Part shown: piece after piece, positions 44,936 through 54,312 of the stretch
Layout: each line of letters starts with the position of its first letter
Numbering within the stretch: the stretch's first letter is position 1
Source of the DNA: Aquabacterium sp. CECT 9606
GTDB taxonomy: Bacteria > Pseudomonadota > Gammaproteobacteria > Burkholderiales > Burkholderiaceae_C
Direction: 5' to 3'
Length of the DNA: 64,000 nt
Assembly (NCBI RefSeq): GCF_918741295.1
Contig: NZ_CAKKNB010000001.1
Location: 1 to 64,000 of the forward strand
The notes under the pieces: model-generated
Databases searched by the model: none
The model's input: the letters and a program-made list of their open reading frames with translations, nothing else
Told to the model about the DNA's origin: nothing
Program-made: the position numbers and the translations under genes

Positions 44936-45907
44936 TCAGAACAGCGCCATGCTCAGCTTGCGGCGGTACTGGTCGATGACGGGGTCGGCGCTGGCGACCT
45001 CGTGCTTGCCGGCGATCTCCAGCTTGCCCTTGGTGTCAGTGGGGGCCGCTGCAGCCTGTTTGGCGGGGGCCTTGGGAATGGGTTTGGTCATCACTTCCAG
45101 GATGGCCACGTAGGTCTTGCGGGCCAACTCGTCCGACCAGGTCTTGTCACGCATGATGATCTCCAGCAGCTCGTCCATGGCCTGGGTGAACAGGCCGACG
45201 GCGAAGTGCTGTTGCGCCAGCTCGAAGCGGGCGGCGAAGTCGCGTTTGTTGGCGGCAATGGCGTCGGTCAGCACCGAGGCCGGCCGCAAGTCGGGCGCGG
45301 TTTGCGCCGCGTTGATGTAGCGGCCAAAGGCGGTCACGCGGGGTTCGGCCAGCAGGCCGGTGGCGCGCGCGCCAATCGGCTCGAACACGCTGGCCGCTGC
45401 AGCAGGGTTGCCTTGGGCCAGCAGCAGCTTGATCAGGTCGTAGCGGGCTTCGTCGTTGCCGGGGTCGCGGGCCACGGCGTCTTCCAGCAGATCAAGCGCG
45501 GAGGCGGTGTCGCCCTCGGCGACCAGTTGCTCGGCTTGCACGGTCTCGGCCTCGGAGGTGAGGGCGCCCTCGCTGGGCACGTGCTTGTCCAGGAACTCGC
45601 GGATCTGCGCCTCGGGCAAGGCGCCCACGAAGCCGTCCACCGGCTGGCCGCCCACGAACATCACGCAAAAGGGAATGGAGCGCACGCCGAACATCTGGGA
45701 CAACTGGCCGGCGATCTCTTGCTGCTCGTCGGCGTTCAGTTTGGCCAGCTGAAAGCGCCCCGCGTAGTCGACCTCAAGCTTTTCCAGCACCGGGCCCAGC
45801 GCCTTGCACGGGCCGCACCAAGGGGCCCAGATGTCCAGCAAGATGGGCTGTTGGGTGGAGCCGGCCAGCAGGTCGGTTTCAAAGTTCTCGAGGGTGATAT
45901 CGATCAT
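44936..45907 (-). CDS. cnoX: Thioredoxin-domain chaperone CnoX-like (YbbN) protein
   Basis: A 323-residue cytoplasmic protein. The thioredoxin domain keeps an intact active site WCGPC (Cys31 and Cys34; YbbN of E. coli has SxxC). It is followed by TPR-like helices (AEQLVAEGDTASALDLLEDAVARDPGNDEARYDLIKLLL and a second pair). Members act as holdase chaperones that also protect cysteines from oxidation and hand clients to GroEL. The intact CGPC suggests redox activity. The C-terminal ~45 residues are a charged Pro/Ala-rich tail. Divergent from purE. Confidence 0.88.
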   Translation of the reverse strand: MIDITLENFETDLLAGSTQQPILLDIWAPWCGPCKALGPVLEKLEVDYAGRFQLAKLNADEQQEIAGQLSQMFGVRSIPFCVMFVGGQPVDGFVGALPEAQIREFLDKHVPSEGALTSEAETVQAEQLVAEGDTASALDLLEDAVARDPGNDEARYDLIKLLLAQGNPAAAASVFEPIGARATGLLAEPRVTAFGRYINAAQTAPDLRPASVLTDAIAANKRDFAARFELAQQHFAVGLFTQAMDELLEIIMRDKTWSDELARKTYVAILEVMTKPIPKAPAKQAAAAPTDTKGKLEIAGKHEVASADPVIDQYRRKLSMALF

Positions 45908-45956
45908 GGTGGCAGCAAGCGCCTAAAATTGCAGGTTTTACAGCGAGGAGCGAGCC

Positions 45957-46466
45957 GTGAACAACGCGACTCCCTTGATTGGCGTGGTGATGGGTTCCAG
46001 CAGTGACTGGGACGTGATGCGCCATGCAGCCGACATTCTCACCGAGTTCGGTGTCCCCTTCGAGGCGAAGGTGGTTTCAGCCCACCGCATGCCCGACGAC
46101 ATGTTCGCCTATGCCGAGGCGGCGCGCCAGCGTGGTTTGGTGGCCATCATCGCGGGGGCGGGCGGCGCGGCCCACCTGCCCGGCATGCTGGCGGCCAAGA
46201 CCACGGTGCCTGTGCTGGGTGTGCCCGTGCCTTCGCGCCACCTGCAGGGCGTCGATTCCCTGCATTCCATCGTGCAGATGCCCAAGGGCATCCCCGTGGC
46301 CACCTTTGCCATCGGCACGGCTGGTGCTGGCAACGCGGCCCTGTTCGCGGTGGCCATGCTGGCCCAGAACGATGCCGGTTTGCGCGATGCCCTGGAGGCG
46401 TTCCGCGCCCGCCAGACCGAGGTCGCCCGCAACATGACCCAAGACCTGAGCCTGGATCCCCAATGA
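45957..46466 (+). CDS. purE: N5-carboxyaminoimidazole ribonucleotide mutase
   Basis: A 169-residue class I PurE that converts N5-CAIR to CAIR in purine synthesis. Motifs: [41 protein letters not shown] and [15 protein letters not shown]. The start is a GTG at 45957, with a strong GAGGAG six nt upstream. Its stop overlaps the purK start (ATGA). Confidence 0.97.
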   Translation: MNNATPLIGVVMGSSSDWDVMRHAADILTEFGVPFEAKVVSAHRMPDDMFAYAEAARQRGLVAIIAGAGGAAHLPGMLAAKTTVPVLGVPVPSRHLQGVDSLHSIVQMPKGIPVATFAIGTAGAGNAALFAVAMLAQNDAGLRDALEAFRARQTEVARNMTQDLSLDPQ

Positions 46467-47635
46467 CGACGCGTGACGTGATCTTGCCCGGCGCTACTTT
46501 GGGCGTGCTGGGCGGCGGCCAATTGGGCCGCATGTTTGTACACGCTGCCCAGTCCATGGGTTATGCCACGGCGGTGCTTGACCCCGATCCCGCCAGCCCG
46601 GCCGGCCTGGTGTCGCACCACCACCTGAAAGCCGACTATCTGGACGCCGCTGCGCTGGCCGAACTGGCCAAGCTGTGCGCGGCCTTCACCACCGAGTTCG
46701 AGAACGTGCCCGCCCAGGCTTTGGATGCCCTGGCGATAACGCGCCCGGTGGCCCCCGCCGGCGCAGCCGTGCTGGTCTGCCAGGACCGCGCCCTTGAGAA
46801 AGCCCACTTCGTGGCCAGCGGCGTGCCCTGCGCGCCCCACGCCCTGATCGAAACGCCCGAGCAACTGGCCGCCATCAGCGATGACCTGCTGCCCGGCATC
46901 CTCAAAACGGCCCGCCTGGGTTACGACGGCAAGGGCCAAGTCCGCGTCAAGACCCGGGCCGAACTGGCCCAGGCGTGGGACGAGCTCAAGCGTGTGCCCT
47001 GCTTGCTGGAAAAAATGCTGCCCCTGGACTTCGAAGTCAGCGTCATCGTGGCGCGTGGCCGTGATGGCCAGATCGTGCACTTTCCCGTCCAGCACAACCT
47101 GCACCGCGATGGCATCCTGGCCGTGACCACGGTGCCCGCACCGGGCGTCAGCGAAGCCCTGTCCAAGCAGGTCATCAACGCCGCGCAAACCTTGGCCGCC
47201 TCGTTGAATTACGTCGGCGTGCTCTGCGTGGAGTTTTTTATCTTGCAGGACGGCAGCCTGGTGGCCAACGAGATGGCGCCGCGCCCGCACAACTCAGGCC
47301 ACCACACCATCGATGCCTGCGACGTTTCGCAATTCGAGATGCAGGTGCGTGCCATGACCCGCCTGCCCCTGGTGGCGCCGCAACTGCACAGCCCTTGCTT
47401 CATGCTCAACCTGTTGGGCGACCTTTGGTTTGACGACGCGGCCCCCACCGTGCAACGCGAGCCCGACTGGGCCGCGGTGCTGGCCTTACCGGGCACCCAC
47501 CTGCACCTGTATGGCAAAACGGACGCGCGCCGGGCCCGCAAGATGGGCCATTTGACGGTGACCGGTGCCACCGCCGACCTTGCCCGTGATGTGGCCTTGA
47601 AATCGGCGGCCATCCTTGGCATCGAGTCTTTCTAA
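46463..47635 (+). CDS. purK: N5-carboxyaminoimidazole ribonucleotide synthase
   Basis: A 390-residue ATP-grasp enzyme that carboxylates AIR with bicarbonate. It shows [43 protein letters not shown] and [23 protein letters not shown] blocks ([15 protein letters not shown]). Start coupled to purE. Confidence 0.97.
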   Translation: MTTRDVILPGATLGVLGGGQLGRMFVHAAQSMGYATAVLDPDPASPAGLVSHHHLKADYLDAAALAELAKLCAAFTTEFENVPAQALDALAITRPVAPAGAAVLVCQDRALEKAHFVASGVPCAPHALIETPEQLAAISDDLLPGILKTARLGYDGKGQVRVKTRAELAQAWDELKRVPCLLEKMLPLDFEVSVIVARGRDGQIVHFPVQHNLHRDGILAVTTVPAPGVSEALSKQVINAAQTLAASLNYVGVLCVEFFILQDGSLVANEMAPRPHNSGHHTIDACDVSQFEMQVRAMTRLPLVAPQLHSPCFMLNLLGDLWFDDAAPTVQREPDWAAVLALPGTHLHLYGKTDARRARKMGHLTVTGATADLARDVALKSAAILGIESF

Positions 47636-47646
47636 ACTGCCCCTCC

Positions 47647-48708
47647 ATGCGATTGCTCGATCCCGCCACCCAGCCCGACGCCATTGAACAAGCCGCTCAA
47701 CGCCTTGCCGATGGCGGCTTGCTGGCCTTGCCCACAGAAACTGTCTATGGCCTGGGTGCCCGCGCTGACGACGACGCCGCCGTGGCCCGCATCTTCCAGG
47801 CCAAGGGCCGGCCCGCCAACCACCCGCTGATCGTGCACGTGGCCAATGCCGAAGCCGCCTGGCAGTTCGCCTCGGCCGTGCCATTGGTGGCACAGCAACT
47901 CATGGACCGCTTCTGGCCCGGCCCCCTGACCGTGATCGTGCCGCGCGCGCCCGGCATGGCCGCCGCTTCGGCGGGCGGGCAGGACACCATCGGCCTGCGC
48001 TGCCCGGATCATCCCGTGGCCTTGAAACTTCTGCAAGCCGCCGCCCGCCTGGGCGTGATGGGCGTGGCCGCGCCCAGCGCCAACCGCTTTGGCCGCATCA
48101 GCCCCACGCGTGCCGAGCATGTGATGGACGAGTTCAAGGACCAGGGCGAAGGCCCGGACGAAGTCTGGGTGCTGCAAGGCGGCCTGTGCGATGTCGGCAT
48201 CGAGTCCACCATCGTCGATTGCACGCGCGCCCACCCTGTCATCCTGCGCCCTGGCCGCCTGACCCGCGACGAGATCGAAGCCGCCGCTGGCGAGCCTGTG
48301 GGCTTGTCCACCCCCGAAGCCCCGGACGCCGACGCGCCACGGGCATCCGGCACCTTGGTCGCCCACTACGCGCCGCGCGCCAAGCTGCGCCTGATGAGCG
48401 ACACCCAGCTGTCGTCTGCCCTGGACCTGATCGAACCCGAGTTGACCGCCAAGGCGCTGGCCAACAAAGCGGCCACGCCGCCGGGCATCGCCGTGTACTC
48501 GCGCAGCCTGTGGGCGCACCGCCCGGCCAGTCCCGGCGTGGTGCAGCGCGCCATGCCCGCCGATGCCATCAGCGCCGCGCACCACCTGTTCTCCGACCTG
48601 CGCGAACTCGACGCCCTGGGCGTAGACCTGATCTGGGTTGAAAAACCCCCGGTCGACCCCGTCTGGGACGGCGTGCGCGACCGGCTTGCCCGCGCGGCGG
48701 CTGCTTAA
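47647..48708 (+). CDS. sua5: Threonylcarbamoyl-AMP synthase (Sua5 type)
   Basis: A 353-residue Sua5/YciO/YrdC protein. The N-terminal YrdC domain has LLALPTETVYGLGARADDD and GVAAPSANRFGRISPT, with K-x-R-P-x-N-H in AKGRPANHPL. A C-terminal Sua5 domain (AHYAPRAKLRLM onward) distinguishes it from the shorter TsaC. It makes the threonylcarbamoyl-AMP intermediate for t6A modification of tRNA, working with TsaB further along the window. It is 11 nt downstream of purK, probably in one operon with purE-purK. Confidence 0.95.
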   Translation: MRLLDPATQPDAIEQAAQRLADGGLLALPTETVYGLGARADDDAAVARIFQAKGRPANHPLIVHVANAEAAWQFASAVPLVAQQLMDRFWPGPLTVIVPRAPGMAAASAGGQDTIGLRCPDHPVALKLLQAAARLGVMGVAAPSANRFGRISPTRAEHVMDEFKDQGEGPDEVWVLQGGLCDVGIESTIVDCTRAHPVILRPGRLTRDEIEAAAGEPVGLSTPEAPDADAPRASGTLVAHYAPRAKLRLMSDTQLSSALDLIEPELTAKALANKAATPPGIAVYSRSLWAHRPASPGVVQRAMPADAISAAHHLFSDLRELDALGVDLIWVEKPPVDPVWDGVRDRLARAAAA

Positions 48709-48715
48709 CACCCCC

Positions 48716-48744
48716 TTAACACCCGCACAGCGCGACTCTAGTAA
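48716..48744 (+). promoter_or_regulatory. Candidate sigma-70 promoter of the GDSL-like lipoprotein gene
   Basis: TTAACA (48716-48721) is five of six bases from TTGACA, spaced 17 nt from TAGTAA (48739-48744), a weak -10. It leaves a ~38-nt leader before ATG 48789. Confidence 0.4.
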
Positions 48745-48788
48745 GCTTCGGCCCTGCTCGATCGCCCCTCATCCCTTTTGGAGTGTCC

Positions 48789-50192
48789 ATGTTCCGCATC
48801 CCTGATACCGCTCAACTCCTGAAGCATTCAAGCCGCACCGGTGTGGCCCTGGCCGCCTGTTTGAGCGCGGCTGCGTTGGTGGCAGGGTGTGGGGGTGGGG
48901 ATCGGGTCAAGAGCTTCGTGCCCCAGCAGATCATTGCGTTCGGGGATGAGAACAGTGCGTTTGATGACACCGCGACCGCGTCTGTGGCGACGGCTCGTTT
49001 GGTTGATTTCGGCGCGGCCAATGTTCCTTATGCTGCCCGTTACACCATTAATGTGGTGGCCAATGCGCAGTTCCTGTGCAAGATCGGCAAGCCTGACAAG
49101 GCCGCGCGCGCTGGTTGTGTGAAGCCGTCTCCTAGCAGTGACCCAGATGTCTTGTTGAGTACCGATTACCCGGGGTACCCCAATTCCACCTCCGTGTTCC
49201 TGCCCCAGCTCAGCGAAATTCAGTACCGCCTGGACAGCACAATCCCGGTCATCGGGGAAGTCGAAACCGGTGATCTCACGGGCGCGATTTCAGGTACCAC
49301 CCCCAGTCCGGTTTACCGCAGCACCGACCACTTCTACTACTGTTCCGTGGATTTCGACGCCAACGTTGGCAATTGGGTGCAATTGCTGGCCCACGACTTT
49401 GGCGGGGGGTTGAGCTTGGGCGGTAGCGCCGGTTGCCCTCAGGATTCGGGCAATGGTCGCTCTTACGCGAGTTGGGGTGCCAAGGTTGATGACGTGGAAG
49501 CCCAGGTGAATGCCAACCTTGGGGCCTTGCGTGACGGCGTGTTGGCCACCGTGTTGGCCGGACAAAACGACATCCTGGCCAGTTGGACCAGCGTGCAGGC
49601 CGGCGGCGATCAGGCGACCGCCTTGAGGCTCATGAGCCAAAAGGGCGCGCAACTGGGCCGTGTCATCAACACCATTGTGGGGACCGGTGCCCGGGTGGCT
49701 TACCTGACTGTGCCTGACATGGGCAAGGCGCCGAGAACGGCGGCCAATCCCGCATTGGCCACGGCTTTGACGCAAGCCTTCAACGAAGGCTATGAAAACG
49801 CTGGCGGCTTGGTCTTGAGCGTGCTCACCAATGGCCACAAGATCGTGAAGGTCGATGGCTTCACCCAGATCAACAATGTGGCGGCCAGCGGCAATTATGT
49901 GGTCAGCACGCCGGCTTGTGTCACGGATACTTCACTGGTCAAGTTGCCCAATGGCACAACGATTGATGATGCGGCTACCGCTGGAGGCTGGACGCAAACC
50001 ATGAAGGACAAGGCCTTGTTGCTCAACTGCACCTCCAATAATCTGAAAATAGACACCCCAGCCACATCAACAAGCGAAGCGGTCCGGGCTTACTTTGGCA
50101 GCTACCTCTGGGCTGATGACAGCCATTTGTCGCCGGTTGGTCATTCAGGCCTGGCCGCCCTTGCCATTACCCGCGTCCGCGATCAGCTCTGA
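48789..50192 (+). CDS. SGNH/GDSL-like lipoprotein
   Basis: A 467-residue lipoprotein with lipobox ALVAGC (lipid Cys34). The order of blocks recalls SGNH hydrolases: IIAFGDENSAFDD where block I would carry GDS, VLAGQNDILASW for the G-x-N-D block and DDSHLSPVGHSGLAALA for the D-x-x-H block. The Ser falls two residues later than in GDS, so either the register differs or the site is altered. An ester substrate in the envelope is likely by family but unproven. The start is ATG 48789, with GGAG six nt upstream; GTG 48783 is less likely. Confidence 0.75.
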   Translation: MFRIPDTAQLLKHSSRTGVALAACLSAAALVAGCGGGDRVKSFVPQQIIAFGDENSAFDDTATASVATARLVDFGAANVPYAARYTINVVANAQFLCKIGKPDKAARAGCVKPSPSSDPDVLLSTDYPGYPNSTSVFLPQLSEIQYRLDSTIPVIGEVETGDLTGAISGTTPSPVYRSTDHFYYCSVDFDANVGNWVQLLAHDFGGGLSLGGSAGCPQDSGNGRSYASWGAKVDDVEAQVNANLGALRDGVLATVLAGQNDILASWTSVQAGGDQATALRLMSQKGAQLGRVINTIVGTGARVAYLTVPDMGKAPRTAANPALATALTQAFNEGYENAGGLVLSVLTNGHKIVKVDGFTQINNVAASGNYVVSTPACVTDTSLVKLPNGTTIDDAATAGGWTQTMKDKALLLNCTSNNLKIDTPATSTSEAVRAYFGSYLWADDSHLSPVGHSGLAALAITRVRDQL

Positions 50193-50492
50193 TCATCCCC
50201 TGCGCATGAAGCGCACCTTCATCCCGAGGATGGCCACGGCCAGACTGAGGGTGATGACATTGGCCACGGTCATGGGCCATGAGCCCAAAGCCAGGCCGTA
50301 AATCAGCCACAGCAGCACGCCCACCGTGAAGGCGCTGTACATCCCCAACGAGATCCCGCTGACATCGCGCGTGCGAAAGGTCAGCAGGGCTTGGGGGATG
50401 AACGAGCCGGTGGTCAGCATGGCCGCGGCCGAGCCAATGGTCTCCACGCACGTGGGATCCAGATAAGTCACCAGGTTCTGAAGCGCGTTCAT
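50193..50492 (-). CDS. SemiSWEET-family small transporter (PQ-loop)
   Basis: A 99-residue protein with three predicted membrane helices (IGSAAAMLTTGSFIPQALLTF; LGMYSAFTVGVLLWLIYGL; MTVANVITLSLAVAILGMKV). The PQ-loop motif SFIPQ and size match SemiSWEETs, which dimerise to move sugars. The start ATG 50492 overlaps the dacB stop (ATGA). An upstream ATG at 50510 would overlap more. Substrate unknown. Confidence 0.88.
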   Translation of the reverse strand: MNALQNLVTYLDPTCVETIGSAAAMLTTGSFIPQALLTFRTRDVSGISLGMYSAFTVGVLLWLIYGLALGSWPMTVANVITLSLAVAILGMKVRFMRRG

Positions 50493-52039
50493 TGGTCGTG
50501 CACCGTCCATTCGACCAGCGCCCTCAGCAGGGGCCGCGCGGCGTCGGCCTTGGCGTCATTGACCACGCCCACCACCACGTAGCGCCTCCCGGAGTCGCCC
50601 AGCGCCACCCCGGCCACCGCAGCCACGCCGTCCAGCGAACCGGTTTTCAGGTGGGCCCGGCCCGCGGCCGAGATCATCTTGCGCGCCGTGCCATCCACGC
50701 CCGCCATGGGCAAAGAGGCCAGCAGGTCGGGCATGGCCGGGCTGGCCCACAGCGCCTGCAGCCAGCGCCCCACGCACGCGGCCGAGGCCTGCTCAATGCG
50801 CGACAAGCCCGAGCCGTTGTCCATCAACAGCCCCCCGTTGCCGCAGGGCGATGTGCCCGTGGTCGGGTCCCACGTGGCCTGCACCACGTGGGTCGTCACC
50901 CTGGCGCGGGCGGCCTCCAGCGACGCAGGCCCCATGGGGCTGGATTCAGTCGGGGCGGCGTCGCGGCCCAAGGTCAGGAACAACTGCCGGGCCATCACGT
51001 TGTTGCTGAACTTGTTGATGTCGCGCACCACCGTGGCCAGGGGGGGCGACTCCCAGGTGAACCAGGCGGGCGTCTCCGGGGGCCACGCCCCCCCCGGTTG
51101 AACCTGGCCTTGCAGCAGGCCGCCCGCGCGGCGCCACGCCGTGTCCAGCACGCGCTCGGTGTGGTCTTGCTCTTCGCCGCCGGGCCAGTGCAGGGGCCAA
51201 TCGCGTTCGCCACAGGCGCTGGGGTAGCGGCCCTTCAATGTGAAGGTCCAACCCGATCCGGGCGGTGGATCCGGGCGCAATTGCAAGCTCATGGACTCGC
51301 GCCAGTCACGGCAGATCGCCTTGTCATCCAACGGCACCTTGGCATCCAGGCGAACGGCGCGCAACTCCGGCTCCATGCTGATCGTGGCCCAGCCCGGGTT
51401 GGCCACATCGGGGCGCAGCCGCAAGGTCAGGGCCTGGTGGCCGATCAGCAGCGCGTCGGGGCCGGCGTTGTGGGGTTTCAAGGGCTGGTTGTCAAACGCG
51501 CTGGCATCGTGCACGGGCACGGCCGCAAAGGCGGACCGGTCCAGCAGCCAGTCGCCGTGGATGTCGCGAAGCCCGGCAGCGCGCAGGCGCGTCATCATCA
51601 GGGCCACCCGCTCGATCACCAGGCTGGGATCGCCATCGCCACGCATCAGCAGCGGCCCTTCCAGCACGCCATCGGGCCGCAAGCGGCCGCCCAGCGCCAG
51701 TTGGGTGTGCCAGGTGAAGGCGGGTCCCAGGGTTTGCAACGCCACACCCGTGGTGAAGAGTTTCATCACCGAGGCCATGTTGCGCGCCGAGGCGGCATCC
51801 ACACTGAGCCGGGCCGGCCCGCCATCGACCGGCAGCACCAGCATCGACACGGCGTCGGCGGGCAATTGGGCGCTTTGCAAGGCCTGCTGCAGGGCCGGCG
51901 GCCAAGGTGGGGCCTCGTTCGCCACCAAGGCAGGCTTCGAAATGGGCTGGCAGGCCGCGCCCAAGGGCGCCAGAAGCAGCGCCAGGACAAGGGTGCCAAA
52001 CCAGGGCGGGGAGGGGGGATGGGGGCAGGTGACCGTCAT
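50489..52039 (-). CDS. dacB: D-alanyl-D-alanine carboxypeptidase/endopeptidase (PBP4 type)
   Basis: A 516-residue class C low-molecular-weight penicillin-binding protein, which trims or cleaves peptidoglycan cross-links. A hydrophobic N-terminal signal (FGTLVLALLLAPLGAAC) is present. Active-site motifs: SVMK at 90-93, SNN in NKFSNNVMARQ, and KTG in HLKTGSLDGVAAV. The Cys30 at the end of the signal does not match a good lipobox. Followed by the coupled SemiSWEET gene; divergent from tsaB. Confidence 0.93.
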   Translation of the reverse strand: MTVTCPHPPSPPWFGTLVLALLLAPLGAACQPISKPALVANEAPPWPPALQQALQSAQLPADAVSMLVLPVDGGPARLSVDAASARNMASVMKLFTTGVALQTLGPAFTWHTQLALGGRLRPDGVLEGPLLMRGDGDPSLVIERVALMMTRLRAAGLRDIHGDWLLDRSAFAAVPVHDASAFDNQPLKPHNAGPDALLIGHQALTLRLRPDVANPGWATISMEPELRAVRLDAKVPLDDKAICRDWRESMSLQLRPDPPPGSGWTFTLKGRYPSACGERDWPLHWPGGEEQDHTERVLDTAWRRAGGLLQGQVQPGGAWPPETPAWFTWESPPLATVVRDINKFSNNVMARQLFLTLGRDAAPTESSPMGPASLEAARARVTTHVVQATWDPTTGTSPCGNGGLLMDNGSGLSRIEQASAACVGRWLQALWASPAMPDLLASLPMAGVDGTARKMISAAGRAHLKTGSLDGVAAVAGVALGDSGRRYVVVGVVNDAKADAARPLLRALVEWTVHDQ

Positions 52040-52080
52040 GGTTGCATCATAGAAGGGCGGCGTTGGCTACACTCCCGGCC

Positions 52081-52851
52081 ATGTCGCCTGTTGATCCGAT
52101 TTCTCCTTTGCCTGCCGCTGCCTCTGCCCTGGCCACCCCGCGCATGTTGGTGCTGGACACGGCGACCGAGGTGGTGCACCTGGCCCTGGTGCAGGGCGAC
52201 CAGGTGCAGGCTCTGGCTGTGGGCGGCGGTGCCCAGGCCTCCAGTACCACCTTGCCGGCGCTGCAAAAGCTGGTGGCTGACGCGGGCCTGGCCTGGTCGC
52301 AACTGGATGCCATCGCTTTTGGCCGTGGCCCGGGCGCTTTCACGGGATTGCGCACGGCTTGCTCCCTGGCGCAAGGCCTGGCGTTGGCCGCCGCTTGCCC
52401 GGTCATCTCGCTGGACACCTTGATGGCCGTGGCGGAGGACGCCCGCCAATCCGATCCCGCCGCTTGGGCAGAGGGTGACACCCTGTGGGTGGCCCAGGAT
52501 GCGCGCATGGGCGAGCTGTACGTGGCCGCCTACCGCTGGCAAGGTGCCTGTTGGCAAGCCGAGACCGAGCCGAGCCTGTGGGCCCTGGGCGTGCCCCGTG
52601 ACCGTTGGGCCGTTACCCCCGGCCTGCACCGCGTGGCCGGCAATGCCCTGTTGGCGCACCCGGCGGCTTTCGACGGGCTGACCCAGGCCACCTGGCCACA
52701 GGCCGCTCCCCGAGGCGCGGCCCTGGCCGCCCTGGCCCAGCAAGCCTGGGTGCGTGGTGAACTGTTGGACGCCGCTTTGGCCTTGCCTTTGTACGTGCGC
52801 GACAAAGTGGCGCAAACCACCGCCGAGCGCCTGGCGGCCAAGCGCACCTGA
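52081..52851 (+). CDS. tsaB: tRNA threonylcarbamoyladenosine biosynthesis protein TsaB
   Basis: A 256-residue TsaB, the non-catalytic partner of TsaD in t6A formation. Signatures: MLVLDTATEVVHLALV (ASKHA-type fold), AFGRGPGAFTGLRTACSLAQGLA and VAQDARMGELYVAAY. It starts with ATG 52081; rimI follows. Confidence 0.95.
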   Translation: MSPVDPISPLPAAASALATPRMLVLDTATEVVHLALVQGDQVQALAVGGGAQASSTTLPALQKLVADAGLAWSQLDAIAFGRGPGAFTGLRTACSLAQGLALAAACPVISLDTLMAVAEDARQSDPAAWAEGDTLWVAQDARMGELYVAAYRWQGACWQAETEPSLWALGVPRDRWAVTPGLHRVAGNALLAHPAAFDGLTQATWPQAAPRGAALAALAQQAWVRGELLDAALALPLYVRDKVAQTTAERLAAKRT

Positions 52852-52867
52852 GCGCGACAATCCCACC

Positions 52868-53392
52868 ATGTCCGCGCATCCAAGCTCATCTTCGCCACTC
52901 GTCTTTTCCGCTGAGGCGCCCGCCTTTGTCGACCGGGCCATGACCGAGGACGACATCCCCGCCGTGCTCGACATGGAGCGTCTGGCCTGTCCGCATCCGG
53001 CGCATGCCTGGTCTGAAGACAACTACCGATCCTCCTTGCGCAGTGGCTATTGGACGCGGGTGCGCACCCACCTCGGCACAGGCCAGATCATCGGTGTGTG
53101 CGTGGCCATGGACGGCGTCGACGAAATGCATTTGCTCAACATCGCGGTCGACAAGGATTGGCACGGCACGGGTCTGGCGCGTGGTCTGCTGGGCGCCTTG
53201 TACGCGTCGTGCCGGCAGGCGGGCGTGCCCTTGTTGTGGCTGGAGGTACGACCCTCCAACGAACGCGCGCTGGCGGTGTACCGGCGCCAAGGCTTTGTCG
53301 AGGTGGGCGTGCGCAAGGGCTATTACCCCGCGCCCGGCGGCCGTGAAGACGCTCTGGTGATGCGCCTGGATTTGAAGGCGGCCCAAGCATGA
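52868..53392 (+). CDS. rimI: Ribosomal protein S18-alanine N-acetyltransferase
   Basis: A 174-residue GNAT enzyme. The acetyl-CoA loop is in LLNIAVDKDWHGTGLARGLLG (Q/R-x-x-G-x-G/A variant), followed by LWLEVRPSNERALAVYRRQGFVEVGVRKGYY, typical of RimI. It sits in the tsaB-rimI-udg order common in betaproteobacteria. Its stop overlaps the udg start (ATGA). Confidence 0.93.
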   Translation: MSAHPSSSSPLVFSAEAPAFVDRAMTEDDIPAVLDMERLACPHPAHAWSEDNYRSSLRSGYWTRVRTHLGTGQIIGVCVAMDGVDEMHLLNIAVDKDWHGTGLARGLLGALYASCRQAGVPLLWLEVRPSNERALAVYRRQGFVEVGVRKGYYPAPGGREDALVMRLDLKAAQA

Positions 53393-54312
53393 GCTGGTCC
53401 GAGCGCCAGCGCGCCATGCTGCGCGAAATGGGCATCCCGGCGTTCTGGCCGGTACCGCCTGATGCGCCGGTGGAAGACACACCGGTGGTGGTGTCCGCCC
53501 ATGAGCAGGCACCTGCCGTGCGACCGGCCATGCTGGTCGAGCACGCCCCGGTGCTGGCACGGCCGCCCGATGCTCCGCCCACCGCAGCCGCACCCTCGGC
53601 CAGGCCGGCCCGCCCCCAAGCCAAGCCCCCGGTGTCCATCGCCGCAGCGGCAAGCGCTGGCCTGGAAGCCGTCCTGCGCGAGCGCCCCGAGGGCATCGAC
53701 CAGATGGACTGGGCCACCCTGCGCCAGACCGTGGCCGGCTGCACTGCCTGCGGCCTGTGCGAAGGTCGCCAGCAGACCGTGTTTGGCGTGGGTCACGAAC
53801 AGGCCACCGTGATGATCATCGGCGAAGCGCCCGGTGAGCAGGAAGACCGGCAGGGCGAGCCCTTCGTCGGCCGCGCCGGCCAGCTGCTCGACCGCATGCT
53901 CAGCCCCATCCGCCTGACCCGAGCCGAGGCCGAGGGCACCAGCCAGGTCTTCATTGCCAATGTGCTCAAGTGCCGCCCGCCGGGCAACCGCAACCCGCTG
54001 CCGGCAGAAGTCGCGCAGTGCGAGCCTTACCTGATGCGTCAGATCGCGCTGGTCCAACCCCGCGTCATCATCGCCATGGGGCGTTTCGCGGCGCAATCAT
54101 TGCTCAAGACCGGCGAGCCCATCGGCCGCCTGCGCGGGCGCCTGCACGAGGTGCAAGGCACGCCGGTGGTTGTCACGTACCACCCGGCGTATCTGCTGCG
54201 CAACCCGGTCGACAAGGGCCTGGTGTGGGATGACCTGTGCCGGGTGCGCGAGCTGCTGGATGCAGCGGCCGGCTTGAGCTGCCGAAGCCCAGCGCCTCAC
54301 CGATCCAAGTAG
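53389..54312 (+). CDS. Family 4 uracil-DNA glycosylase
   Basis: A 307-residue DNA repair enzyme with a 4Fe-4S cluster. The cysteine ligands fit C118-x2-C121 in AGCTACGLC, with C195 in LKCRPPGNRN and C211 in AQCEPYL. Motif A is IIGEAPGEQED and motif B is YHPAYLLRNP. An N-terminal ~80-residue Pro/Ala-rich linker separates a short start segment (WSERQRAMLREMGIPAFW) from the catalytic domain. The 3' end overlaps the convergent CorA-type gene by 16 nt. Confidence 0.93.
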   Translation: MSWSERQRAMLREMGIPAFWPVPPDAPVEDTPVVVSAHEQAPAVRPAMLVEHAPVLARPPDAPPTAAAPSARPARPQAKPPVSIAAAASAGLEAVLRERPEGIDQMDWATLRQTVAGCTACGLCEGRQQTVFGVGHEQATVMIIGEAPGEQEDRQGEPFVGRAGQLLDRMLSPIRLTRAEAEGTSQVFIANVLKCRPPGNRNPLPAEVAQCEPYLMRQIALVQPRVIIAMGRFAAQSLLKTGEPIGRLRGRLHEVQGTPVVVTYHPAYLLRNPVDKGLVWDDLCRVRELLDAAAGLSCRSPAPHRSK

